Below are positions 35,400 through 43,434 of a stretch of 64,000 nucleotides of DNA, piece by piece (position 1 is the stretch's first letter; each line of letters starts with the position of its first letter). The DNA is from Pseudomonas sp. Au-Pse12 (GTDB lineage: Bacteria > Pseudomonadota > Gammaproteobacteria > Pseudomonadales > Pseudomonadaceae), in contig NZ_JAJTTH010000007.1 in NCBI RefSeq assembly GCF_021341665.1, forward strand, positions 62,001-126,000, in the 5' to 3' direction. The translations under genes were made by a program, and so were the position numbers. Under the pieces are notes generated by a model, which was not told the DNA's origin, made no database searches, and saw nothing but the letters and a program-made list of their open reading frames with translations.

Positions 35400-36011
35400 A
35401 TGTTACCCATCACCTTTTTCGAGCTCTTTGAGCAGCACCTGCACGACTCAACGCTCGAACATTCGCAGCTGTTCGGCCTGGAGGCGTTCTCTGCCGACGA
35501 ACTCGCGGCAAAGGGCTATGAACTGATCGGCGATCCGACGGACTTTCACTTCTACGAAAAAAGCCACGCGACGGCTTACCACCGACGAGCGCAGGAAGTG
35601 ATCCTCAAGTGCTACTTCTTCAACCAGCAACGGCTGGGCAGTGGCTTCAGCATTGTTCGCGGCGTACGCCTTGCCTCTTTGCTCAGGCACTGCAAACGTC
35701 TGGAACAACAAGGCAAGGGCACCCGCCCGAACCTGGCCTGGTATTTCTCGGACGACAAGAAAGAAGGCGCCGTGATCCTCAATGACCGGCATGTCATGCG
35801 TTTCAACCAATGGAGCCACAAGGGCGCCTATCAGGTGGCAACCCTGGAGAGCGACTTCGACTCCAGCAACCCGCTGGGCCAGGCCGCCACCCGGTCGGTC
35901 AAGCACACCTTTGAGCACCACAGCCTGTCGTCGATGCGCAAAGAGGCCCGCAACGCCAGGCAACCGGGTGCATTTCGCAGGCTGCTCGGAGCGCTACACG
36001 ATGCCATTTGA
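35400..36011 (+). CDS. Orphan protein of unknown function (first of an overlapping pair)
   Basis: A 203-residue soluble protein with no signal peptide or membrane segment; I recognise no family. The C-terminal third is basic (SSMRKEARNARQPGAFRRLL). Conspicuous segments are FHFYEKSHATAYHRRAQEVI and NLAWYFSDDKKEGAVILNDR. TAGGAA before the ATG sets the start. Its last 11 bases overlap the next gene, so the two are translationally coupled and probably act together. Confidence 0.65.
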   Translation: MLPITFFELFEQHLHDSTLEHSQLFGLEAFSADELAAKGYELIGDPTDFHFYEKSHATAYHRRAQEVILKCYFFNQQRLGSGFSIVRGVRLASLLRHCKRLEQQGKGTRPNLAWYFSDDKKEGAVILNDRHVMRFNQWSHKGAYQVATLESDFDSSNPLGQAATRSVKHTFEHHSLSSMRKEARNARQPGAFRRLLGALHDAI

Positions 36012-36372
36012 TCGCGATGAGCTCTATCGACTGGCCGCTGGCCTTTTGCGGGCCCTGCAGGATGGAAACCCGGCAGGGTTATCGGCGTTTGGCGTCAGCC
36101 CGGCCATGTATGAGGAAATCACCGAAGAGCTGGAGTACTCGGGGGAGCAGCTTGCGCACCTGGCGATGCCTCCTTGTGAGATCGCCAGCCAAGCGGACCG
36201 CACCGGCAGGGTCGCCCTGGACATCTACCCGCTGCAGGCCGATCCGCACACCCTGAGAGTGGCCTGCCAGCTGTGGTCCAAAGGCCAGAAGACCGAGCTC
36301 ACGCTGATTGCCGACTACAGGGAACAACACCAGCAGGCCGCCCTGACCTTCAGGCTACTGGAAACCCAGTAA
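36001..36372 (+). CDS. Orphan small protein (second of an overlapping pair)
   Basis: A 123-residue acidic protein with no signal peptide. It starts ATGCCATTTGA, within the last codons of the preceding gene. The N-terminal helix (FDRDELYRLAAGLLRALQDG) and central MYEEITEELEYSGEQL are helical, the C-terminal half beta-rich (VALDIYPLQ, ELTLIADYR). I cannot name a family with confidence. The coupling and the basic/acidic contrast with its partner suggest a complex; an immunity or antitoxin-like role is only one option. Confidence 0.6.
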   Translation: MPFDRDELYRLAAGLLRALQDGNPAGLSAFGVSPAMYEEITEELEYSGEQLAHLAMPPCEIASQADRTGRVALDIYPLQADPHTLRVACQLWSKGQKTELTLIADYREQHQQAALTFRLLETQ

Positions 36373-36469
36373 CCCTCGCCCTGGGACAACCCACCGCTTA
36401 GGCAGCAAAACCGGCCGATCTGCTTTATCCTCCCCGCCCTTCTCCTTCTTTCGAGTGTTGACGCTGTTC

Positions 36470-37783
36470 ATGGATACCCTTGCCCAACTGCGGGCCGGCC
36501 AGCTGGCCGGAATCAAGCGCCTGGACCTGTCCTGTGGACTGACCGAGTTCCCCCGGGAGATCTTCGATCTCGCCGACTCCCTGGAAATCCTCAACCTCAG
36601 CGGCAATGCCCTGAGCAGCCTGCCCGACGACCTGCATCGGCTCGGCCGCCTGCGCATCCTGTTCTGCTCGGACAATCAGTTTCGCGAAGTGCCGGCCTGC
36701 GTCGGCCAATGCGCGCAACTGAGCATGATCGGCTTCAAGGCCAACCGCATCGAGCGGGTGCCGGCCGCCGCGCTGCCGCCGCAGTTGCGCTGGCTGATCC
36801 TCACCGACAACTGCATCAGCGAGTTGCCGCAAGAGCTGGGTAACCGTCCGCTGCTGCAAAAGCTCATGCTCTCCGGCAACCGCCTGACCCGGCTGCCCGA
36901 GAGCCTGAGCCAGTGCCATCGCCTGGAGCTGCTGCGGATCGCCGCCAACCACCTGAGCGAACTGCCACCGTTCCTCCTGGCCCTGCCGCGCCTGACCTGG
37001 CTGGCCTACGCCGGCAACCCGCTGGAGTCGGAAGCCGACGCCACGGCGCTGGCCTCCACGCCGAGCATTCCCTGGAGCGAACTGACCCTGCAACAGCGCC
37101 TGGGCGAAGGCGCCTCGGGGGTGATTCACCAGGCCCAGTGGCAACCCGCCGGGCAACCGCCGCGCGCGGTGGCGGTCAAGCTGTACAAGGGCGAGATGAC
37201 CAGCGACGGCTCGCCGCTGCACGAAATGAACGCCTGCATCAGCGCCGGGCTGCACCCGAACCTGATCCGCGTCGAAGGCCGGGTCCTGGATCATCCCCAA
37301 GGGCAGAACGGCTTGGTGATGCAATTGATCGACACACGCTTTGCCAACCTGGCGGCGCTGCCGAGCCTGGACTCCTGCTCCCGGGACATCTACCCGGACA
37401 ACGCCTGCTTCAACGCCGACGTGACCCTGGGCATCGCCCGGGGCATGGCCTCGGTGGGCGCGCACCTGCACGCGCAGGGCATTACCCATGGCGACCTCTA
37501 TGGCCACAACACCTTGTGGAATGCACAGGGCGACTGCCTGCTGGGGGATTTCGGCGCGGCATCCTTCCATGCCCAGGACGACACCGAGCAAAGCCGGGCG
37601 CTGCAACGCCTGGAAGTGCGGGCCTTCGGCATCTTGCTGGAAGAACTGCTGGAGCGTGGGGATGGTTCGCTGAGCCTGGGGCAACAACAGAAACTGACGG
37701 CGCTGGTGCAGCGCTGCTGTCAGCCAGAGGTACTGGCGCGACCGGATTTTGCCCGGATCTGCGAGGAGTTGGCGGGGCTCTAA
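36470..37783 (+). CDS. Leucine-rich-repeat protein with a C-terminal protein-kinase-like domain
   Basis: A 437-residue fusion. About residues 15-190 hold six to seven bacterial-type LRRs of 23 residues (for example SLEILNLSGNALSSLPDDL and LQKLMLSGNRLTRLPESL). About 200-435 form a kinase-like fold: LGEGASGVIHQAQW (glycine loop), AVAVKLYKG (ATP Lys), ITHGDLYGHNTLW (catalytic loop, HGD for HRD) and LLGDFGAASF (DFG). The key residues are present, so it may be active. No signal or secretion motif is visible. Start: ATG chosen; a GTG five codons upstream is open. Confidence 0.85.
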   Translation: MDTLAQLRAGQLAGIKRLDLSCGLTEFPREIFDLADSLEILNLSGNALSSLPDDLHRLGRLRILFCSDNQFREVPACVGQCAQLSMIGFKANRIERVPAAALPPQLRWLILTDNCISELPQELGNRPLLQKLMLSGNRLTRLPESLSQCHRLELLRIAANHLSELPPFLLALPRLTWLAYAGNPLESEADATALASTPSIPWSELTLQQRLGEGASGVIHQAQWQPAGQPPRAVAVKLYKGEMTSDGSPLHEMNACISAGLHPNLIRVEGRVLDHPQGQNGLVMQLIDTRFANLAALPSLDSCSRDIYPDNACFNADVTLGIARGMASVGAHLHAQGITHGDLYGHNTLWNAQGDCLLGDFGAASFHAQDDTEQSRALQRLEVRAFGILLEELLERGDGSLSLGQQQKLTALVQRCCQPEVLARPDFARICEELAGL

Positions 37784-37821
37784 AAAGCCTCAAAGGCCAG
37801 ACGGCGCCTACACCACAATCA

Positions 37822-37845
37822 GGTAGGAGCCGGCTGGCCGGCGAA
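37822..37845. repeat. REP element (single)
   Basis: GGTAGGAGCCGGCTGGCCGGCGAA carries the Pseudomonas REP core GTAGGAGCCGGC...GCCGGCGAA. It lies between the LRR-kinase gene and the convergent YebC-family gene. Confidence 0.8.
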
Positions 37846-37852
37846 TGGCGGC

Positions 37853-38557
37853 TTAACCCGCCAGGCCGACGAACATGTCCTGCACGTCGTCATGGTTGTC
37901 CAGGCCTTCGAGGAAGGCTTCGACTTCAGCCATCTGCTCATCGCTCAGGCCGCTGACCGGGTTCTTCGGCTGGTAGCCGAGCTTGGCCGACAACACGGTG
38001 AACCCCTGCTCGGGCAAGGCCTTCTGCACCGCGTCGAGGTCCGCAGGCTCGGTCAGGAACAGGGTCGCGCCCTCCTCCCCCGGCTCGAAATCCTGGGCAC
38101 CGGCTTCGATGGCGGCCAGTTCCGGATCGGCGTCCGGGCTGTCCGGCGAGGCTTCGATCATGCCCACGTGGTTGAAATCCCAGGACACCGAACCCGAAGC
38201 GCCCATCTGGCCCTTGCGGAAGGCCACGCGGATTTCCGCCACGGTGCGGTTGATGTTGTCGGTCACGCATTCAACGATCAGCGGCACCTGGTGCGGGGCA
38301 AAACCTTCGTAGGTCACGCGGTGGTACTGCACGGTCTCGCCGAGCTGGCCCGAGCCTTTCTTGATGGCACGCTCAAGGGTCTCACGCGGCATCGAAGCCT
38401 TTTTCGCCTGTTCCACCACCAGCCGCAGGTGGGCGTTGGTGGCGACGTCAGCGCCGTTACGTGCGGCGATGGTGATCTCTTTCACCAGCTTGCCGAAAAT
38501 CTTGCCCTTGGCGTTGGCTGCCGCTTCTTTGTGTTTAACCTTCCACTGTGCGCCCAT
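37853..38557 (-). CDS. YebC/PmpR-family DNA-binding protein (YeeN-like)
   Basis: A 234-residue protein beginning MGAQWKVKHKEAAANAKGKI, the YebC/TACO1 start in its shorter YeeN-like version; FGKLVKEITIAARNG and NINRTVAEIRVAFRKGQMG are other family blocks. Family members either repress quorum-sensing genes (PmpR) or help ribosomes through proline-rich stretches (YebC, TACO1). Pseudomonads usually carry a second YebC near ruvC; this one is not in that context, so it is probably the paralogue. Confidence 0.88.
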   Translation of the reverse strand: MGAQWKVKHKEAAANAKGKIFGKLVKEITIAARNGADVATNAHLRLVVEQAKKASMPRETLERAIKKGSGQLGETVQYHRVTYEGFAPHQVPLIVECVTDNINRTVAEIRVAFRKGQMGASGSVSWDFNHVGMIEASPDSPDADPELAAIEAGAQDFEPGEEGATLFLTEPADLDAVQKALPEQGFTVLSAKLGYQPKNPVSGLSDEQMAEVEAFLEGLDNHDDVQDMFVGLAG

Positions 38558-38614
38558 TACTCACTCTCTTGATCTATGGCGTCGAGTTGGATTTGGCCGA
38601 CGCGATGGGCAAGT

Positions 38615-39535
38615 TTATACGTCCTCAAGGCCCTGATCGACCAAAAAGTCAGTGCCGGCTGCAGCCGCGACAGGTTCAGCCGGGGCCAGGTTCAGGAATG
38701 CCTGAATCAACCGCAGCTCGCGGCGCCGCTCGATGCAGCCGAGCATGTGCCGGTTGACCAGGCCCGCGCCGCGAATCGGCACGGTTCGCACCCGCGGGTC
38801 GTGGCCGACTTCCGCCGAGCTGACGACCCCCACCCCCAATTGCGCCGCCACCGCCTCGGTCACCGCTTCGCGGCTGTCCAGCTCCAGCAGCACCCGTGGC
38901 TGGACCTTGGCCAGCGCGCAGGCTTCATCGAAGGTACGGCGGGTGATCGAACTGGGTTCGCGCAGCACCATGATCACCTGGTCCAGTTGCTCGATGGCGA
39001 TACCGTCGGCCAGGGCCAGCCAGGGGTGAGCTTCGGGCACCAGGGCACAGACCCGCGACTCGCCCAGGCTTTGCAGGTGCAGGCCCTTGCGCGGCTCGAC
39101 CTCGGTCAGCAGCGCCACGTCAGCGTGCTCGGACAACAGCGCGGCCAGGGTTTCCTGGGCATTGCCCAGGCGCAGGTTGACCGTCACCCCCGGATACTGC
39201 GCCCGCAGACTGGCGAGCATCGGCATGACCAGATGCGGGCCGTCGGCCGCCACTTCCAGGCGCCCGGTCAGCAGTTGCCGGTTGGCTTCGAGCATGGCCT
39301 GGGCCTCTTGCGCCAGGCCGAACATGGCCCGGGTAATGGCCGCCAGCTGGGTGCCCTCTTCGGTCAGCTCCACCCGGCGCGCGGTGCGCCGCAGCAAGGT
39401 GATCTGGTAATGCTCTTCCAGGGCCTTGATATGCCCGGTGACGGCCGGCTGGCTGATGAACAGCCGCGCGGCGGCGCGGGTAAAGCTGCCTTCCCGGGCC
39501 ACGGCGTCGAATGCGCGCAGTTGAAACAGGTTCAT
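38615..39535 (-). CDS. LysR-family regulator divergent from phnWX
   Basis: A 306-residue LysR protein: MNLFQLRAFDAVAREGSFTR, RLFISQPAVTGHIKALEEHY (helix-turn-helix), then the effector domain with LEVAADGPHLVMPMLASLR and LGVGVVSSAEVGHDPRV. It is divergent from phnW with 110 bases between, so it is the likely activator of 2-aminoethylphosphonate degradation. The in-frame sequence upstream of the ATG chosen lacks a plausible start. Confidence 0.87.
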   Translation of the reverse strand: MNLFQLRAFDAVAREGSFTRAAARLFISQPAVTGHIKALEEHYQITLLRRTARRVELTEEGTQLAAITRAMFGLAQEAQAMLEANRQLLTGRLEVAADGPHLVMPMLASLRAQYPGVTVNLRLGNAQETLAALLSEHADVALLTEVEPRKGLHLQSLGESRVCALVPEAHPWLALADGIAIEQLDQVIMVLREPSSITRRTFDEACALAKVQPRVLLELDSREAVTEAVAAQLGVGVVSSAEVGHDPRVRTVPIRGAGLVNRHMLGCIERRRELRLIQAFLNLAPAEPVAAAAGTDFLVDQGLEDV

Positions 39536-39645
39536 ATCTATCGGCCTCACTGATGGCTGGCATAACAACAAACAATTTGATTGATGACAAGGCAAACTGC
39601 AATTTAGTCCCCGTAGCGTCATCCCCACTTTTTCGAGGACACCGC

Positions 39646-40755
39646 ATGCGCATCACCGAGCCCCTCCTGCTGACCCCCGGGCCCCTGACCACCTCCGCCC
39701 GCACCCGCCAGGCGATGCTGGTGGACTGGGGTTCATGGGATGAGCGCTTCAACCAACTGACCGCCAGCCTGTGCCAACAACTGCTGGCCATCGCCAACGG
39801 CGCCGACAGCCACCACTGCGTGCCCCTGCAAGGCAGCGGCACGTTCGCCGTGGAAGCGGCCATCGGCACCCTGGTGCCGCGCGAGGGCAAGGTCCTGGTG
39901 CTGATCAACGGCGCCTACGGCAAGCGCCTGGCGAAGATCTGCGAAGTGCTCGGCCGAGATTTCAGCACCTTCGAAACCGCCGAAGACCAGCCCACCACCG
40001 CCACCGACGTCAAGCGCCTGCTCCAGGCCGACCGCGCCATCAGCCACGTGGCGCTGATCCACTGCGAAACCAGCACCGGCATCCTCAACCCACTGCCGGA
40101 GATCGCCCGGGTGGTGGCCGACCACGGCAAGCGCCTGATCATCGACGCCATGAGTTCCTTTGGCGCTCTGCCCATCGATGCCCGGCACATCCCCTTCGAC
40201 GCGCTGATCGCCGCCTCCGGCAAATGCCTGGAAGGCGTGCCCGGCATGGGCTTTGTCCTGGCCGACAAACACTCCCTGGCCCAAGCCGCCGGCAATGCCC
40301 ACTCCCTGGCCATGGACCTGCACGACCAGCACGGCTACATGGCCAGGACCGGCCAGTGGCGCTTCACCCCGCCGACCCACGTGGTGGCCGCACTGCACGA
40401 AGCCCTGCTGCAATACAACGAGCAAGGCGGCCTGCCGGCGCGCCACGCCCGCTACGCCGACAACTGCCGGGCGCTGCTGCAAGGCATGGGCGAACTGGGC
40501 CTGCAGAGCTTTCTGCCGGAGGCGATCCAGGCGCCGATCATCGTCACCTTCCACGCGCCGAAAGACCCGCGCTACCAGTTCAAGGAGTTCTACGAACGGG
40601 TCAAGGCCAAGGGTTTCATCCTCTACCCGGGCAAGCTGACCCAGGTCGACACCTTCCGCGTGGGCTGCATCGGCCATGTCGACCGCCACGGCATGCAAGC
40701 CGCGGTGAGCGCCATCGGCGAAGTCCTGCGGGAGATGCAAGTCCTCGACCTCTAA
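39646..40755 (+). CDS. phnW: 2-Aminoethylphosphonate:pyruvate transaminase
   Basis: A 369-residue PLP-dependent class V aminotransferase turning 2-aminoethylphosphonate and pyruvate into phosphonoacetaldehyde and alanine. It has LLLTPGPLTTSARTRQAML at the N-terminus, LQGSGTFAVEAAIGTLVP, IIDAMSSFGALPID and LIAASGKCLEGVPGMGFVLA with the PLP lysine (SGKCLEG). It precedes phnX, and a REP pair separates the two. GAGG before the ATG supports the start. Confidence 0.95.
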   Translation: MRITEPLLLTPGPLTTSARTRQAMLVDWGSWDERFNQLTASLCQQLLAIANGADSHHCVPLQGSGTFAVEAAIGTLVPREGKVLVLINGAYGKRLAKICEVLGRDFSTFETAEDQPTTATDVKRLLQADRAISHVALIHCETSTGILNPLPEIARVVADHGKRLIIDAMSSFGALPIDARHIPFDALIAASGKCLEGVPGMGFVLADKHSLAQAAGNAHSLAMDLHDQHGYMARTGQWRFTPPTHVVAALHEALLQYNEQGGLPARHARYADNCRALLQGMGELGLQSFLPEAIQAPIIVTFHAPKDPRYQFKEFYERVKAKGFILYPGKLTQVDTFRVGCIGHVDRHGMQAAVSAIGEVLREMQVLDL

Positions 40756-40770
40756 CGCCCCCGCGCCCCT

Positions 40771-40846
40771 GTAGGAGCGAGCTTGCTCGCGAATCAGGCG
40801 CCGCGATCCCCGAACCTTTTTTCGCGAGCACGCTCGCCCCTGCAAC
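40771..40846. repeat. Pair of inverted REPs (BIME) between phnW and phnX
   Basis: GTAGGAGCGAGCTTGCTCGC (40771-40790, followed by GAA) and, inverted, TTCGCGAGCACGCTCGCCCC (40821-40840). The two face each other across about 27 bases, forming a bacterial interspersed mosaic element within the phnWX operon. Possible roles are differential mRNA stability and partial termination. Confidence 0.85.
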
Positions 40847-40859
40847 AGGCACTGCAACC

Positions 40860-41687
40860 ATGAACTACAGCAACCCCACCCAGCTGCAAGCCGCCATCCT
40901 CGACTGGGCCGGCACCGTGGTCGACTTCGGCTCCTTCGCCCCGACCCAGATCTTTGTCGAAGCCTTCGCCGAGTTCGATGTCCAGGTCTCCATCGAAGAA
41001 GCCCGCGGCCCCATGGGCATGGGCAAATGGGACCATATCCGTACCCTGTGCAACCTGCCGGAGGTGGCCGAACGCTACCGCCAAGTCTTCGGCCGCACCC
41101 CGACCGACGCCGACGTCACCGCCATCTATGAGCGCTTCATGCCGTTGCAGATCGAGAAGATCGCCGAGCATTCGGCACTGATTCCCGGTGCCCTGGAAGT
41201 GATCACCCAGTTGCGCGGGCAAGGGATCAAGATCGGTTCCTGCTCCGGTTACCCCAAGCAGGTGATGGACAAGGTGGTGGCCCTGGCCGCGACCAACGGC
41301 TACGTCGCCGACCACGTGGTGGCCACCGACGAAGTGCCCAACGGCCGCCCCTGGCCGGCCCAGGCCCTGGCCAACGTGATCGCTCTGGGCATCGACGATG
41401 TCGCCGCCTGCGTGAAAATCGACGACACCGTGCCAGGCATTCTCGAAGGCCGCCGCGCCGGCATGTGGACCGTGGCGCTGACCTGCTCGGGCAACGCCCT
41501 GGGCCTGGCCTATGAGGCCTACCGGGCCCTGCCCTGCGACACCCTGGCCAGCGAGCGCCAGCGCATCCACGCGCTGTTCGAGGGCTCGCGCCCGCATTAC
41601 ATGATCGACACCATCGCCGACCTGCCCGCGGTGATTGCCGACATCAACCAGCGCCTGGCCCGGGGGGAAATGCCTCAGGGCCACTGA
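40860..41687 (+). CDS. phnX: Phosphonoacetaldehyde hydrolase (phosphonatase)
   Basis: A 275-residue HAD-superfamily enzyme that cleaves the C-P bond of phosphonoacetaldehyde to acetaldehyde and phosphate. The nucleophile is in AAILDWAGTVVDFGS (Asp, followed by Ala-Gly-Thr); GPMGMGKWDHIRTL holds the Schiff-base lysine of this family; IKIGSCSGYPKQVMD and KIDDTVPGILEGRRAGM are the later HAD motifs. With phnW it completes release of phosphate from 2-aminoethylphosphonate. Confidence 0.95.
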   Translation: MNYSNPTQLQAAILDWAGTVVDFGSFAPTQIFVEAFAEFDVQVSIEEARGPMGMGKWDHIRTLCNLPEVAERYRQVFGRTPTDADVTAIYERFMPLQIEKIAEHSALIPGALEVITQLRGQGIKIGSCSGYPKQVMDKVVALAATNGYVADHVVATDEVPNGRPWPAQALANVIALGIDDVAACVKIDDTVPGILEGRRAGMWTVALTCSGNALGLAYEAYRALPCDTLASERQRIHALFEGSRPHYMIDTIADLPAVIADINQRLARGEMPQGH

Positions 41688-41710
41688 TTCGCCTTCTGCC
41701 ACAGGGCCAG

Positions 41711-41742
41711 AACGGCGGTGCCTTCGGGGCCGCCGTTTTTTT
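41711..41742 (+). terminator. Terminator after phnX
   Basis: A long stem AACGGCGG...CCGCCGTT with an inner GCC/GGG pair around TTCG, followed by seven T. Confidence 0.88.
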
Positions 41743-41884
41743 GCCTGCGCCGCGGGCCAGAGCATCGGGGAATGGAATAAAAGCTGCCGCCCGCCCAGGC
41801 AGACCGGCACAAAGCCGATTACAGTTAAAGCACTCCGTCGCTCAAGAACGGAGGCTTCAGACCTGATGACCGAGGATGTCCCGT

Positions 41885-42439
41885 ATGCCCTGGAAAAACA
41901 CTGAGTCCCGCTACAGCACCATGACGATCACCCTGCACTGGTTGATGCTGGTGCTCCTGGCAGTGGTTTACGCCTGTATCGAATTTCGCGGCATCTTTCC
42001 CAAGGGCAGTGGTGGTCGCACGCTGATTGTCGAAGCCCACTTCATGCTCGGCCTGACCGTGTTTGCGCTGGTCTGGCTGCGTCTGTTCGCCCGCGCCCAG
42101 GGCGTGGCGCCGAAGATCCTGCCACCACCGCCGCCGTGGCAGCGGCTGCTGTCGACCCTGATGCACTGGGCCCTGTACCTGTTCATGATCACCATGCCGA
42201 TCCTCGGCTGGCTGACCACCAGCGCCAAAGGCCATCAGGTGATGTTCTACGGCCTCGACCTGCCGCTGCTGGTGCAAGAGAACAAGGCCCTGGCCAAGCA
42301 GTTCCAGGGCTGGCACGAGTTGCTGGGCAGCCTCGGTTACTGGCTGATCGGGCTGCATGCCCTGGCCGGGCTGTATCACCACTACGTGATGCGCGACAAC
42401 ACCCTGCAACGCATGTGGCGCCAGCGCGGTCAGGCCTGA
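41885..42439 (+). CDS. Cytochrome b561
   Basis: A 184-residue four-helix di-heme membrane protein. Heme-ligand His residues are in ITLHWLMLVLLAVVYACIEF (helix 1), IVEAHFMLGLTVFALVWLRL (helix 2), MHWALYLFMITMPILGWLTT (helix 3) and GLHALAGLYHHYVMRDNT (helix 4). It moves electrons from quinol to an acceptor such as oxygen or superoxide in the bacterial class. I start at the second ATG, nine bases after GAGG. Its 3' end overlaps the convergent gene by ten bases. Confidence 0.92.
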   Translation: MPWKNTESRYSTMTITLHWLMLVLLAVVYACIEFRGIFPKGSGGRTLIVEAHFMLGLTVFALVWLRLFARAQGVAPKILPPPPPWQRLLSTLMHWALYLFMITMPILGWLTTSAKGHQVMFYGLDLPLLVQENKALAKQFQGWHELLGSLGYWLIGLHALAGLYHHYVMRDNTLQRMWRQRGQA

Positions 42440-43359
42440 GCCAACAACCCGCGGCGGCCCTGCAGGCCGCCAGTGTGCACGAAGATCAATCGGCATCCGG
42501 GGGCAAAACGCCCGGCCATCACCTGCTCCTGCAAGGCCAGCAAGGCCTTGCCGGTGTACAACGGCTCCAACGGTAGCGCGCATTGCTGTTCGGTGAGCCG
42601 GACAAACCTGCGCAGCGGCTCGTCGACCTTGGCAAAACCACCGCGGCTGCTGTCCAGCAGCTCATAGCCGCCGCGGCCTTGCCCAGCCTCCTGCAATATG
42701 CCCTCGACCTGCTGCGCCACCCCATGATCCTCGGGCACCGCCAAGGCGCCATACACCGGGCGCGCCCCGGCCTCCGCCAGCACCAGGCCGGCCAGGGTGG
42801 TGCCGGTGCCCACGGCCAGCCACCAGCCGTGATAATCGCTCCAGCCCAGGGCGGGCAACTGTTTTTGCACCTGTTCGCGCAACACGCGGCAGCCTGAAGC
42901 GCCCGCCAGCCCGCCTCCGCCCTCCGGCACCGGGTGCAGCCCGGGGTAGCGCGCCTGCCACTCGGCCCAGAAGCCGGGCGCGTGGCGCTCCCGGTAACCG
43001 GCGTAGCCCAGCCAGTGCAGGTGCATGCCAAACGCTTGCAGGTCGAGGACCGTCGGGGTGTCTTGCGGATGGCCGCGCAACAGCCCGACCGTGGGAAAGG
43101 CAAAACGCCGACCGGCGGCGGCCAGCGCATGCAGATGATTGGAGTGGGCGCCCCCCAGGCTGATAACCCCTTGAGCGCCCAGGCTGCGGGCCGTCGCCAG
43201 GTGCTCGGTGAGCTTGAACCACTTGTTGCCGCTGATCAGCGGATCGATCAGGTCCAGGCGCAATACCGCCACCTCGACCCCGGCCCGGGACAGCCAGTCC
43301 AGCTCCAGCCGTTGCAGCGGGGCGTGGGGTAACCAGTCGAAGGATTCGGGGAAAGACAT
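42430..43359 (-). CDS. PLP-dependent 1-aminocyclopropane-1-carboxylate deaminase / D-cysteine desulfhydrase family protein
   Basis: A 309-residue tryptophan-synthase-beta-fold enzyme. The PLP lysine is in ISGNKWFKLTEH, followed by SLGGAHSNHLHALAAAGRRF, which binds substrate and phosphate. GTGTTLAGLVLAEAG is the phosphate-cup glycine loop and FVHTGGLQG ends the active site. This group contains D-cysteine desulfhydrase and true ACC deaminases; I cannot decide, but the short length and general pattern favour a D-amino-acid lyase. Start is the ATG at 43359; a TTG six codons upstream is possible. Confidence 0.82.
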   Translation of the reverse strand: MSFPESFDWLPHAPLQRLELDWLSRAGVEVAVLRLDLIDPLISGNKWFKLTEHLATARSLGAQGVISLGGAHSNHLHALAAAGRRFAFPTVGLLRGHPQDTPTVLDLQAFGMHLHWLGYAGYRERHAPGFWAEWQARYPGLHPVPEGGGGLAGASGCRVLREQVQKQLPALGWSDYHGWWLAVGTGTTLAGLVLAEAGARPVYGALAVPEDHGVAQQVEGILQEAGQGRGGYELLDSSRGGFAKVDEPLRRFVRLTEQQCALPLEPLYTGKALLALQEQVMAGRFAPGCRLIFVHTGGLQGRRGLLAQA

Positions 43360-43434
43360 CGGTAGCGGGTTCGGCAAAGAAGGGAGCGCAGTCTACCAGC
43401 CCGAAACGCTGGCAGACTGCCCCCCCCCTGGGCG

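Noticed and set aside
40771..40846. Possible CRISPR-like repeat
   Set aside because: Only two inverted copies with the typical Pseudomonas REP sequence and no regular spacers; no cas genes in the window.
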